From: Dokdonia donghaensis DSW-1
Lineage (GTDB): Bacteria; Bacteroidota; Bacteroidia; Flavobacteriales; Flavobacteriaceae
NCBI RefSeq assembly: GCF_001653755.1
Contig: NZ_CP015125.1
Coordinates: forward strand, 2,179,501-2,243,500
Length of the DNA stretch: 64,000 nucleotides
Direction of reading: 5' to 3'
This document shows positions 25,534-34,741 of this stretch, one piece after another (position 1 is the stretch's first letter; every line of letters begins with the position of its first letter). A program made the translations under genes and the position numbers. A model generated the notes under the pieces. The model ran no database searches. It had not been told where the DNA came from and was given only the letters and a program-made list of their open reading frames with translations.

Positions 25534-26739
25534 ATGGAGAAACAATTACTACCAAAGTTACGATTTTCAGAATTTGAGGATGAATGGAAAAAGATGAAAT
25601 TAGGAGGGATTGGTAAAGTTTCTATGTGTAAAAGGATAATGAAAGACCAAACTAAAACCTTTGGTGATATTCCTTTCTATAAGATAGGAACATTTGGAAA
25701 GCAAGCAAATGCTTTTATTGACATTGATATATATGAAGAATACAAAACCAAATATTCTTATCCTCGTAAGGGAGATATTCTTATAGCTGCTTCAGGTGCT
25801 ACATATGGAAAAACTGTTGTCTTCGATGGTAAACCCGCATTTTTTCAAGATTCTAATATTGTTTGGATAGATAATGATGAAGAGCAAGTTTATAATGCTT
25901 TTCTAAATATAGTTTATCAACTAATTCAATGGAAAATTCAAACATCAACGATACCCAGACTTTATAATGATATAATTAGAAGTGCTTCAGTAATGATTCC
26001 TTCAATTCCAGAACAAGAAAAAATAGCATCATTCCTCACAGATGTAGATAATAAGATCACACAGCTTACAAAAAAGAAAGAGCTTCTAGAGCAATACAAA
26101 AAAGGCATTATGCAACAATTCTTTAATCAAGAGCTGCGGTTTAAAGATGATGATGGTAATGAGTTTCCTGAGTGGTCAAAAAATAAAATAGGAAATGTTT
26201 TTAATTCATTCAAGGGTAAAGGTATTCCAAAAGGGGACTTAACAAGTGATGGGGTAAACAAATGTGTATTATATGGTCAACTATATACAACTTATAATGA
26301 AGTGATTAATCAAGTTGTAAGTTCAACAAATAGTGATGATGGCTTAAAATCAAAAAAAGGAGATTTATTAATACCTTCATCAACGACTACTACAGGAATA
26401 GATTTAGCTAACGTAACAGCATTGAATTTTGAAGACATTTTGTTAGGTGGTGATATAATTATAATGAGAGGTAAAAAAGAAATTAATAATATCTTTTATG
26501 CATACTACTTGTCAAATTATAAAAAACATCAAATAGCTTCAAGGGCACAAGGAATCACCATTGTTCATTTATATTTCAACAGTATTAAAGATTTAGAAAT
26601 AGATATACCTGCAATTGAAGAACAAACCAAAATAGCCAATTTTTTATCAGATATAGATGCCAAGATAGAGAGTGTACAATCTCAAATAGAGCGTAGCAAA
26701 ACTTTTAAGAAAGGATTGTTGCAACAGATGTTTGTGTGA
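25534..26739 (+). CDS. hsdS: Type I R-M specificity subunit
   Basis: A 401-residue protein with two target-recognition domains, each followed by a conserved helix. The first helix region is IPEQEKIASFLTDVDNKITQ, the second IEEQTKIANFLSDIDAKIES. Each half recognises one part of a bipartite DNA site, so the enzyme's target cannot be predicted. ATG 25534 (MEKQLLPKLRFSEFE) is the family start and follows the hsdM stop by 1 nt; an ATG at 25513 would overlap hsdM. Both TRDs are A+T-richer than hsdM, as expected of fast-exchanging domains. Confidence 0.92.
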   Translation: MEKQLLPKLRFSEFEDEWKKMKLGGIGKVSMCKRIMKDQTKTFGDIPFYKIGTFGKQANAFIDIDIYEEYKTKYSYPRKGDILIAASGATYGKTVVFDGKPAFFQDSNIVWIDNDEEQVYNAFLNIVYQLIQWKIQTSTIPRLYNDIIRSASVMIPSIPEQEKIASFLTDVDNKITQLTKKKELLEQYKKGIMQQFFNQELRFKDDDGNEFPEWSKNKIGNVFNSFKGKGIPKGDLTSDGVNKCVLYGQLYTTYNEVINQVVSSTNSDDGLKSKKGDLLIPSSTTTTGIDLANVTALNFEDILLGGDIIIMRGKKEINNIFYAYYLSNYKKHQIASRAQGITIVHLYFNSIKDLEIDIPAIEEQTKIANFLSDIDAKIESVQSQIERSKTFKKGLLQQMFV

Positions 26740-26751
26740 TTAAATAAAGGT

Positions 26752-27213
26752 ATGGCAAAATTGATAGAGACTAGATTGGGGAGCATTAACTATTCATTGT
26801 TAGGTATAAGACACGCCACAATGAAAAGATTTCTTTCAGACTTTGAGATAGATATAACGCCTTATTACAAAAATGCAAATGCAGAGCTTATAGATCGCAG
26901 GGTGCCGGCCAATTTTGTTTTTTTTCTTTTAGAAAATAAGCAATTCATTTGCCTATATGAGAAAGACTACTATAGCAATAAATCACTAGATATCATTGCT
27001 CATTTATCAAGTAATACCAAAGAAGAAATTGAGAACTACTTGATAGAATCAAATTTTAAAATTGATCCCGATTATCCATTTAGATATGTTTCATCATTTG
27101 GGATAGACTATAAATTAAATAAAGACAGCGGTAAATATGATTTTTTAAATTACCATCACGATCATAGATACGAGGGCAATTATGAATATAGAAGAGCAGA
27201 TTATAGCAATTAA
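26752..27213 (+). CDS. Uncharacterised protein in the R-M operon
   Basis: A 153-residue protein starting 13 nt after hsdS, with AAAGG close before its ATG. It is soluble, with no signal or membrane segment. It reads MKRFLSDFEIDITPYYKNA and FVFFLLENKQFICLYEKDYY, and the C-terminus is rich in Tyr, His and Asp (YHHDHRYEGNYEYRRADY). I do not recognise the family. A long gap follows, so it may be the last gene of an hsdM-hsdS-X subunit. Confidence 0.6.
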   Translation: MAKLIETRLGSINYSLLGIRHATMKRFLSDFEIDITPYYKNANAELIDRRVPANFVFFLLENKQFICLYEKDYYSNKSLDIIAHLSSNTKEEIENYLIESNFKIDPDYPFRYVSSFGIDYKLNKDSGKYDFLNYHHDHRYEGNYEYRRADYSN

Positions 27214-27508
27214 TAAAGCTTTACAAGACCTAATCTTCACACGTATTTATATTCTATTAAAAAATTCAATACATATTTTTAATCCATTTATGAGAATGAA
27301 AGACATTAAAAAATAACTTCTAAGTGAGATATTCTTCCTTTTCTAAACTATAACTTAAACCCACTTGATAAAAATAGAACTCCCGAAAGGCAATATGCGA
27401 GTAGAATTTTAAAGTACAAAATTGTAAATCTTGAAGTTAAAATACTGTAGCATATAGCAGGGTAATTTACTAATATGATTCATCACTTAGTTTTATAAAA
27501 GAACTCAT
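27214..27508. other. A+T-rich gap inside the R-M operon
   Basis: These 295 bases have no open frame of note. They separate hsdM-hsdS and the small unknown gene from the nuclease-like gene and may hold a second promoter. I see no clear TAnnTTTG box and no strong hairpin. Confidence 0.4.
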
Positions 27509-28684
27509 ATGTATAAATACAAAGACATACTAGACAAGACTAAGTCGATAGTCAAACACAGTAACGAAGTCAATAGGGCTAAGGGTGAGCTTTTCAATAT
27601 ATATAATATTCTCAATCTCAAAACTAATGAGGTAAGAACGCACTCTTCATTTATCGCAGAGTTACTTAATCCTGAGGGTACGCATTTAATGGGTAATATT
27701 TTTTTAAATGCCTTTTTAGATCAGCTCCCAGAAAAATGCAAGGGTCATATTGATCCCTTAACCACCAGAGTAAAAGTTGAGCATACTATTGGGTTAATTG
27801 ATCTATTACTCAAGGTAGGAGGCAGGATAGATATACTTTTAATAGATAGTAAAAGAAACTCTATATGTATAGAAAACAAAATTGATGCAACAGATCAATC
27901 TCAACAAATTGAACGCTATTGCAATTACAACAAGGGCAAAAACATTGTCGTTTATCTATCAAAATATGGTGACGATCCAGATGTGTCAAGTAGTGGAGAA
28001 TTGATAGCTGGAGCAGATTACCATACCATTGGTTATCATAATGAGATCATAACCTGGTTAGGGCAGTGTCAAAGGCTAGCCTACGATCAACCTATACTAA
28101 GGGAGAGCATTAAGCAGTATAGAATATTAATTCAACAAATAACACATCAATTGGGAAATAAAGAAGACCAGGAGTTAAAGGCACTGGTTGTAGGTAATCT
28201 ACAAGAGGCGGCAGTACTAAGTAGAAAATATCACCAAGTAGCAAAGCAAATCAAAACAGATTTTAGAAATAATGTGTTTAAATTACTTACGGCTTCAATA
28301 AACGGTTTTATTCTCACTAAGCAGGATGTTAATAAGAAGCATTCTAATATTTGGCTACACAATGATATTTGTAATACTAATAAGCTTTGGTTCGCTATAG
28401 AGTCGTTTAGTGGTAAGGGACATTTGGATGGAGCATTATTTGTTGGAATTTTTGATAAAAACGGTAGAGTACCCAATAGAACAGAATTTGATAAAGTTTC
28501 AAAGCAATGGATTCACCATCAACCATTAGTATATAATGATTCTGTAATAAACGTATCATCGCCAGCAATGTTACAGGTACTAAGTGCTCCAGAATTAAAT
28601 ATGCAAGCGGCAGAAGATGTTGTAAAGCAAATACTTGGGTTTATAGATAATTACAGTTCAATAATTAATACACTAAAAAAATAA
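27509..28684 (+). CDS. PD-(D/E)XK nuclease-superfamily protein (PDDEXK_4-like)
   Basis: A 391-residue protein. The N-terminal region has ELFNIYNILNLKTNEVRTHSSFIAELLNP, the typical opening of PDDEXK_4 proteins. The nuclease core is GGRIDILLIDSKRNSICIENKID, with Asp about 107 and the Glu-x-Lys about 121-123 of the active site. QQIERYCNYNKGKNIVVYLSKYG continues the fold. It lies between hsdS and hsdR, where such proteins recur in defence islands. It could be an accessory nuclease or an abortive effector; neither is shown. Confidence 0.8.
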   Translation: MYKYKDILDKTKSIVKHSNEVNRAKGELFNIYNILNLKTNEVRTHSSFIAELLNPEGTHLMGNIFLNAFLDQLPEKCKGHIDPLTTRVKVEHTIGLIDLLLKVGGRIDILLIDSKRNSICIENKIDATDQSQQIERYCNYNKGKNIVVYLSKYGDDPDVSSSGELIAGADYHTIGYHNEIITWLGQCQRLAYDQPILRESIKQYRILIQQITHQLGNKEDQELKALVVGNLQEAAVLSRKYHQVAKQIKTDFRNNVFKLLTASINGFILTKQDVNKKHSNIWLHNDICNTNKLWFAIESFSGKGHLDGALFVGIFDKNGRVPNRTEFDKVSKQWIHHQPLVYNDSVINVSSPAMLQVLSAPELNMQAAEDVVKQILGFIDNYSSIINTLKK

Positions 28685-28713
28685 TTTACATCCAAAAACA
28701 GATAGAGTAGCGT

Positions 28714-29349
28714 ATGAAAACCAGAAAAATAGTTGATTATGTAGTTATTAATGAATACACTGAAGACAGTAAAAATTTGCTACTCAGAATAGATCTTAAG
28801 CGTGATGAGTTAAATAAGAAAATTAATAATTTCAAGGCATACTTAGAAAATAGTCTAAATGAAAAAAAACGCTTAAAATTTGTTCAAGAGGTATACAACA
28901 AATACCAAAATGACTTGTGCCCTCCATTGACTATTGAAGAAGAAAATGAGTGGGATAAAAATGCAAATAAGGGTTCATCATTTCCTTTTGGTGAGTATGA
29001 CCATCCATCAAAATATGAACACTTTAAAGCTGACAAAGTATATACTGACTTTGCAAAAAGTAATATAAAAAAATCTCAAACTAAGTATATCAGCACTCAA
29101 AAGAAAATTAATGAGGCCATTATAGAAATAGAAGATCGCTGTTCTGAATATTCGTTCCAAATAGAGCAATTACAAAGAGATCTAGAGTTAATCGAGAAGA
29201 ACCCAGACCCTACACTGAATAAATCTGTAAGAACAAGTTTTGAGCAACAAATCTTAGATCTTATTCAGAAAGGATATGAACCAGTAGGTGGTATCTCTGT
29301 TAGTAAGGGCATATCATATCAAGCAATGGCGAGGTATGAGAATAGTTAG
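28714..29349 (+). CDS. Coiled-coil protein with a split DUF1737-like module
   Basis: A 211-residue protein. The C-terminus, LIQKGYEPVGGISVSKGISYQAMARYE, closely resembles the second half of DUF1737 (...GWxPxGGxxxxxxxYxQAM). The N-terminal RKIVDYVVIN could be its first strand. Between them are two Lys/Glu-rich helices predicted to form a coiled coil (about 20-70 and 115-180). I infer a DUF1737 fold interrupted by a coiled-coil hairpin. It is 30 nt after the nuclease-like gene and 11 nt before the membrane protein gene. Confidence 0.65.
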   Translation: MKTRKIVDYVVINEYTEDSKNLLLRIDLKRDELNKKINNFKAYLENSLNEKKRLKFVQEVYNKYQNDLCPPLTIEEENEWDKNANKGSSFPFGEYDHPSKYEHFKADKVYTDFAKSNIKKSQTKYISTQKKINEAIIEIEDRCSEYSFQIEQLQRDLELIEKNPDPTLNKSVRTSFEQQILDLIQKGYEPVGGISVSKGISYQAMARYENS

Positions 29350-29359
29350 GCTTTAAATT

Positions 29360-30616
29360 ATGGGGAAAGAAAAGGTAGTTTTAAATTCTCACGATGAATT
29401 AGTAGAATTTTTCAAGAATATAGATAGAGATTCCTTTCTTAACGATAAAGGAGTAGTTCTCATTGAGAATTTTGAGTTTAATTTTGATATTATACTTCCA
29501 TTCAAACTAAAAGTCCAGGGCGGTTTGAGTGATATAAACCGATACTTTCGTAGCTCTAAGAATAAATTTATGTCGTGTGCATTTACTAAAGACGTGACAG
29601 TGATTGATTGCGGATTTGAAATGTTTTTTGAATCTAATTGTGTTTTTGAGAAAGAAGTTAAAATTATAAGTCGTTCTACAAATTTAAGTTTTAAGAATAG
29701 CAAAATTAATAGACTCAATCTAGAGGGAGCTACATTTGGCGGAGCTGGGAAAGAAGGTGGTAAGCTTCGGTTAAAAAAATGTGAAGTAGGTTTTAGTAAT
29801 TTTAAAAATGCGAAATTCTATAGTATAGTAGATTTTTATAACACAACATTTCTTGAGAATGTAATTTTTAATAAAACAGATTTTTTAAACTTAGTAATAT
29901 TGAGCGCTACAACTTTTAAAAAGAACGCTCTTTTCACATACACCTTACTTGACGATAAGGTAATTATGAGAAATACTGTTTTTGAAAAAGGTCTTGATCT
30001 ATCATTAGCCATTATAAAAGGAGACTTGGCATTATTTGATATTAAACTCTCATCTAAGCCATATAAAGTTATTGCCGACATTCTTTCTGAAGATGAATAT
30101 GAGGATAGTGTTGCAAATACAGGGGAAATACCTATACATAACAAGCAAGAGACATTTAGATTATTGAAAATGTATTTTGCAATCGTACATAACGTACCTG
30201 AATCGCTTAAATACAAAAGGTTAGAGAAAGAAACTTATCAAGTTAATCTTAGAAATAAGGAGGGTACTATAGAAAACCTTCTTGAAAGATTTAATCTCTG
30301 GCTCAACGAGTTTTCAAGTAAACACAGCACATCTTACGGTAGAGCTTTTGTATTTACCATTGTCATTGGATGGTTGTTTTTCTATTTCTCTCTAATATCT
30401 ACAAAGTCCTTTGAGTTTTCTTTGATCCCAACAAGATGGGCTTTATCAGAAGGAGCAAAATACTTTGCTCAATTTATGATTCCAACACATAGTTTCAAGT
30501 ATATGGACGACAATGTCGTTCTATCAAACAGCTTCTACATTTTTGACTTTATAGGTAGGTTATTTGTAGGGTATGGAGTTTTTCAATTTATACAAGCATT
30601 TAGAAAATATAAGTAA
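29360..30616 (+). CDS. Pentapeptide-repeat-like membrane protein
   Basis: A 418-residue protein. The N-terminal about 230 residues form short beta-helical repeats with alternating Phe and Asn/Thr (NFKNAKFYSIVDFYNTTF, VIFNKTDFLNLVILSATTF), a degenerate pentapeptide pattern. Then comes KQETFRLLKMYFAIVHN, a helical linker. Two to three membrane helices follow (FVFTIVIGWLFFYFSLI and FYIFDFIGRLFVGYGVFQFI), similar to the two-helix pore unit at the end of channel-like pentapeptide proteins. It may sense damage and open the membrane (inference). Its stop overlaps hsdR (TAATG). Confidence 0.7.
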   Translation: MGKEKVVLNSHDELVEFFKNIDRDSFLNDKGVVLIENFEFNFDIILPFKLKVQGGLSDINRYFRSSKNKFMSCAFTKDVTVIDCGFEMFFESNCVFEKEVKIISRSTNLSFKNSKINRLNLEGATFGGAGKEGGKLRLKKCEVGFSNFKNAKFYSIVDFYNTTFLENVIFNKTDFLNLVILSATTFKKNALFTYTLLDDKVIMRNTVFEKGLDLSLAIIKGDLALFDIKLSSKPYKVIADILSEDEYEDSVANTGEIPIHNKQETFRLLKMYFAIVHNVPESLKYKRLEKETYQVNLRNKEGTIENLLERFNLWLNEFSSKHSTSYGRAFVFTIVIGWLFFYFSLISTKSFEFSLIPTRWALSEGAKYFAQFMIPTHSFKYMDDNVVLSNSFYIFDFIGRLFVGYGVFQFIQAFRKYK

Positions 30617-33441
30617 TGACGACACAACCAGAACAAGTATTAGAAAATAATTTGATCGCTCAATTAACAGGATTGGGACATAAGGCTGTAGTCATTAAGA
30701 CTGAAGAAGATCTTGTAAGTAACCTTAAAGCGCAGCTTGAGAAACATAATAAAACAACGTTTACAGTTTCAGAGTTTGAGCGAGTATTAATTCACTTATC
30801 TAAAGGTAATATTTTTGATAAGGCAAAAACTTTAAGAGATAAGTACGTTTTACATAGAGACAACGGTGATAAGTCTTACATAGAATTTATAAATCAAGAC
30901 TTCTGGTGCCAAAACGAGTTTCAAGTAACAAATCAAATTACTATCAACGGTCATAGAGAAAACCGTTATGATGTAACCATTCTTATCAATGGTTTGCCAT
31001 TAGTCCAGGTGGAGCTAAAAAGGAGAGGGATAGAGCTTAAAGAAGCTTTTAATCAAATACAGCGGTATCAAAAAGAATCTTTTGCCTCAAATAATGCCTT
31101 GTTTAACTATGTACAGGTATTTGTTATAAGTAACGGTGTAGATACCAAGTATTATGCAAACAGCCCTAAACAAAGCTTTAAACAAACATCGTTTTGGAGT
31201 AAAGAGAATAATACAAAAATCACGCAGTTAGATAAGTTTGCAAGTATATTTCTTGAACCTTGCCATATAGCTAAGATGATTACTAAGTACATCGTGTTGC
31301 ACGAGAGCGATAAGATATTAATGGTACTTAGGCCATACCAGTATTATGCTGTAGAGGCTATTATAGACAGGGTGAAAAACTCTGATAAAAATGGATATAT
31401 CTGGCATACTACAGGATCAGGTAAAACCCTCACGTCATTTAAAGCAAGCCAAATACTCACTCATAACCCTAAGATTAAAAAAGTAGTTTTTGTTGTAGAT
31501 AGACAAGATCTAGACGATCAAACTGTGCGTGAGTTTAGAGCTTTTGATAGGGATAGTATTGACGGTACAGAAAATACTAAGATGCTAGTAGAACAATTTC
31601 TGGATAATAGTAGACCATTAATTGTAACTACAATTCAAAAGTTAAATAATGCTATTACTAAGTCAAAGTTTAAAAAGCAAGTAGAAGCGTTGCGAAATGA
31701 AAAGGTGATCTTCATATTTGATGAGTGTCACAGATCACAGTTTGGTAAAACTCATAAAGAGATAGTCAGTTTCTTTACAAATCATCAACTTTTTGGATTT
31801 ACTGGTACGCCTATTTTTGTAAAAAATGCCATAAGTAAGAAGAGTATAAAACAGACCACTGCAAACCTATTTGATAAGTGTTTACATCAGTATGTTATTA
31901 CAGATGCAATACGAGATGAAAACGTTTTAAAATTTTCTATTGAGTACTATAATGTATTTAAGTCTAAAAATAATGTGCCAGATATTAAGGTTGAGGATAT
32001 AGATACACAAGAGGTGTACGAGAGTGATGATTATCTCGAGATTATTACAAATTATATCATTGCAAATCATAACCGTAAAACACATCATCGTGCATTTACA
32101 GCTATCTTTTGTGTAAGTAGCGTAGATATACTAATAAGGTACTACGAACTTCTTAGAGCTAAGAAACAAGCTGGAGAGCATCGTTTAAATATTGCGACTA
32201 TATTTTCTTATAATGTAAATGAAGTAGATAAGGATGCAAACGGCCAGATACACGAAGAAGATGTAAGTGATGATAAACCTGTAAATAAACATAGTAGAGA
32301 AAAGCTTGACGAGTTTATAGCCGACTATAATGAACAATTCAAATCAAAACACTCAACAAAAGATGGTAATGCTTTTCTTAACTATAAGAAAGACATTTCA
32401 AAACGAGTAAAGAACAGACAGATTGATATACTACTGGTAGTAAATATGTTTTTAACTGGTTTTGATAGTAAAACACTAAACACGTTGTACGTAGATAAAA
32501 ACTTGAATTATCACGGTTTGATACAAGCGTATTCTCGTACCAATAGAATACTCGGTGATAAAAAGTCACAGGGCAACATTTTAGCTTTCAGAAACCTCAA
32601 AAAGAATACAGATGATGCCATTGCTTTATTCTCTGATAAAAATGCAAAAGAAACGATTACCATTGATCCTTATGAAGTACAGGTAACGAAATTTAATCAA
32701 GCTTATAAGGAACTAATGGCTATAGCTCCTACAGTCGATAGCGTTAATGATCTAGTTACAGAAGAAGATGAGCTCGCTTTCGCGAAAGCGTTTAGGGAAA
32801 TTATGCGCTTAAAGAACATTTTATCATCATTTATAGAGTTCACTTTTGATGATACATATATGGCGGAGCAGGAATTTGCAGATTATACAAGCAAGTACCT
32901 GGATCTATATGATAAAATTAGAACCAATAACTTAAAAGAATCCGTTTCAATTTTAAATGAGATAGATTTTGAGCTTGAACTTATACACAGAGATGAGATA
33001 AATGTAGCTTACATTATGAAACTCCTGGCAAAGCTTAAAGATGCCAAGCCAAAGGATCGAGCAAAACAGAAAAAACAAATAATAGACCTCCTTGCTGGTG
33101 AAGCTGAACTAAGAAGTAAAAGAGAGCTAATAGAAAAGTTTATCCAAAACAATCTTCCAGACTTAAGTGATGATGATGATGTAGATGATGCATTTAAAAA
33201 GTATTGGGATATAGAAACTAAAAAAGCACTTAAGGAATTAACCAAAGAAGAGTCATTGCACCAGGACAAGGTTGAGACAATAATAAATGACTTCCTATTT
33301 ACCGGTAAAATGGCAACCGAAGATGAAGTAATTGAGGCTCTAGATAAACAACCTAGTGTATTGCAGAGAGAGTCGATAGGTAACCGAATTACCGAGAAAA
33401 TAAAGGATTTTGTGAAAACCTTTATTAATGGGGTAGAGTAG
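30616..33441 (+). CDS. hsdR: Type I restriction endonuclease/translocase subunit
   Basis: A 941-residue protein. The N-terminal PD-(D/E)XK nuclease has NRYDVTILINGLPLVQVELK (about 115-135). The SF2 motor has Walker A HTTGSGKTLTSF (about 262), DECHRSQFG (about 369), FGFTGTPIF, and motif VI GLIQAYSRTNRIL (about 637). The C-terminal helical domain binds HsdM/S. It is the last gene of the operon and overlaps the membrane-protein gene by TAATG, so the four accessory genes are built into the R-M transcript. A palindrome copy is read as LAFAKAF near residue 720. Confidence 0.93.
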   Translation: MTTQPEQVLENNLIAQLTGLGHKAVVIKTEEDLVSNLKAQLEKHNKTTFTVSEFERVLIHLSKGNIFDKAKTLRDKYVLHRDNGDKSYIEFINQDFWCQNEFQVTNQITINGHRENRYDVTILINGLPLVQVELKRRGIELKEAFNQIQRYQKESFASNNALFNYVQVFVISNGVDTKYYANSPKQSFKQTSFWSKENNTKITQLDKFASIFLEPCHIAKMITKYIVLHESDKILMVLRPYQYYAVEAIIDRVKNSDKNGYIWHTTGSGKTLTSFKASQILTHNPKIKKVVFVVDRQDLDDQTVREFRAFDRDSIDGTENTKMLVEQFLDNSRPLIVTTIQKLNNAITKSKFKKQVEALRNEKVIFIFDECHRSQFGKTHKEIVSFFTNHQLFGFTGTPIFVKNAISKKSIKQTTANLFDKCLHQYVITDAIRDENVLKFSIEYYNVFKSKNNVPDIKVEDIDTQEVYESDDYLEIITNYIIANHNRKTHHRAFTAIFCVSSVDILIRYYELLRAKKQAGEHRLNIATIFSYNVNEVDKDANGQIHEEDVSDDKPVNKHSREKLDEFIADYNEQFKSKHSTKDGNAFLNYKKDISKRVKNRQIDILLVVNMFLTGFDSKTLNTLYVDKNLNYHGLIQAYSRTNRILGDKKSQGNILAFRNLKKNTDDAIALFSDKNAKETITIDPYEVQVTKFNQAYKELMAIAPTVDSVNDLVTEEDELAFAKAFREIMRLKNILSSFIEFTFDDTYMAEQEFADYTSKYLDLYDKIRTNNLKESVSILNEIDFELELIHRDEINVAYIMKLLAKLKDAKPKDRAKQKKQIIDLLAGEAELRSKRELIEKFIQNNLPDLSDDDDVDDAFKKYWDIETKKALKELTKEESLHQDKVETIINDFLFTGKMATEDEVIEALDKQPSVLQRESIGNRITEKIKDFVKTFINGVE
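32775..32790. repeat. Dispersed palindrome, exact 16-mer (in hsdR)
   Basis: CGCTTTCGCGAAAGCG, read as AFAKA. It is the only exact copy in the 14-kb mobile element. Confidence 0.95.
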
Positions 33442-33452
33442 TGGTACTTACT

Positions 33453-33472
33453 ATTACACATATATGTGTAAT
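33453..33472. repeat. Perfect 20-bp palindrome after hsdR
   Basis: ATTACACATATATGTGTAAT is self-complementary over its full length. A related imperfect dyad (ACACATATTTGTGT) lies at 33583-33596, on the other side of the terminator. Confidence 0.7.
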
Positions 33473-33529
33473 TATACCGAAGTAGTTCGGTGTTTTATAT
33501 CAACGGCACTTATTAAAATTATAAATATT

Positions 33530-33566
33530 AAAAGCATCAAAGCTCTTCAACTTTGATGCTTTTATA
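33530..33566. terminator. Bidirectional terminator between hsdR and the rep-like gene
   Basis: AAAAGCATCAAAG / CTTTGATGCTTTT, a 13-bp stem with an 8-nt loop. A-rich and T-rich flanks on both sides let it serve both convergent genes. Confidence 0.85.
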
Positions 33567-33610
33567 CTATTTGAGCCTTATACACATATTTGTGTATGGA
33601 ATCCCGAGCA

Positions 33611-34672
33611 TCATTGCTCGGAATTTGGACGCCAAAAATTCAATTTTACAGCATCAAGAAAATATCTAGTTTCTATGTCTGGTAGTATCCTAGATTTTTC
33701 ATCAACTTTAAAGATTAAGGTTTCAAGTTTCTTTTTAATTCTGCTTTTTTCTGTAGCCACATCAAAATAGTTTAATAGGTTCATAAATATCGAATTATTG
33801 TCACCTCTTTTGCGGCATCTATTAATAAGCATAAGTATCAATCGGTCTGTAGGGCTAACAGCTTTAAATGATCTATGAAAAGAATCATTTTCTGTGTATT
33901 TAGGTACACCGCCAAAAACGATTGACTTTATTTTGCTTTGATCAATATTTAGTAACTCATTTAGCGTTGATGCCTGTATGTCTAGTTGTTTTCTGTGCTT
34001 ACTATTTTTTATAGTATACTCAAGTCTACCAATGTCTTGATAATCTTGACCTACAAGATACTTTTCAGCAAATTCTGAACTTTTAGTTTGTAATTCTAAC
34101 GTCTTGTGGTAAATCTTCACATAGGGTCTACCAGGTGTAGCTTTCTCCCTTGTATTAAATTGCATACCTACGTTAGTTTTTTGCCGAAAAGGTTTTGAAA
34201 CATACTTAAAGCAACTTGGCTTAACACTGTTGTAAATTTCTTGGTTGGCTTCTATCATAGCTTTAGGCGTGACTTTTACATCATAACAAAAATCTATATC
34301 ACTTACGTATGCATTTAAAAAGGTTTCATAAGTAAAGTAAACAATATTAAGATCTATAATATACTGATAAAGTGCTGGCAACGTTGCCCTTGTTATACCT
34401 TGTAAATACTTTTCTTTTAGTTGCTTTGCGTTGCATTGTATGACAATTTGCTCTTCAGATTTACCACCTTGTAATGAGTTAAATACTGCTATCCTGGAAC
34501 TTATCCCACTTGTCACATTTACCTTATGTTTATCGAGATTAACGTGATCTTCGATCATTCCTGTTTTTACATATACCTTTTGGTATTCCTCTGCAAATGT
34601 GTCATCTACATAGTTTACTAAGTACTTAGGTATTCTAATTTTAAGACTATCTATTTTAATAATTTCTAACAT
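33611..34672 (-). CDS. Putative replication initiation protein (Rep_trans / phage gene II-like)
   Basis: A 353-residue protein. The pattern DIDFCYDVKVTP, then GRPYVKIYHKTLEL, then IGRLEYTIKNSKHRKQL resembles the D...Y-x-K...R-x-E-x-T-h-K series of rolling-circle Rep proteins from phages and plasmids. The catalytic tyrosine cannot be assigned with confidence. It lies with an excisionase-like gene and the recombinase on the minus strand of the element. If correct, the excised circle could replicate. An alternative is a relaxase-like or unrelated DNA-binding protein. Confidence 0.5.
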   Translation of the reverse strand: MLEIIKIDSLKIRIPKYLVNYVDDTFAEEYQKVYVKTGMIEDHVNLDKHKVNVTSGISSRIAVFNSLQGGKSEEQIVIQCNAKQLKEKYLQGITRATLPALYQYIIDLNIVYFTYETFLNAYVSDIDFCYDVKVTPKAMIEANQEIYNSVKPSCFKYVSKPFRQKTNVGMQFNTREKATPGRPYVKIYHKTLELQTKSSEFAEKYLVGQDYQDIGRLEYTIKNSKHRKQLDIQASTLNELLNIDQSKIKSIVFGGVPKYTENDSFHRSFKAVSPTDRLILMLINRCRKRGDNNSIFMNLLNYFDVATEKSRIKKKLETLIFKVDEKSRILPDIETRYFLDAVKLNFWRPNSEQ

Positions 34673-34741
34673 TAGTTTATTTTTGTGTCACGGGCAATGC
34701 CTGAAGAGACAACCCGTAACTTTTGCATAAAAGATGAAATT

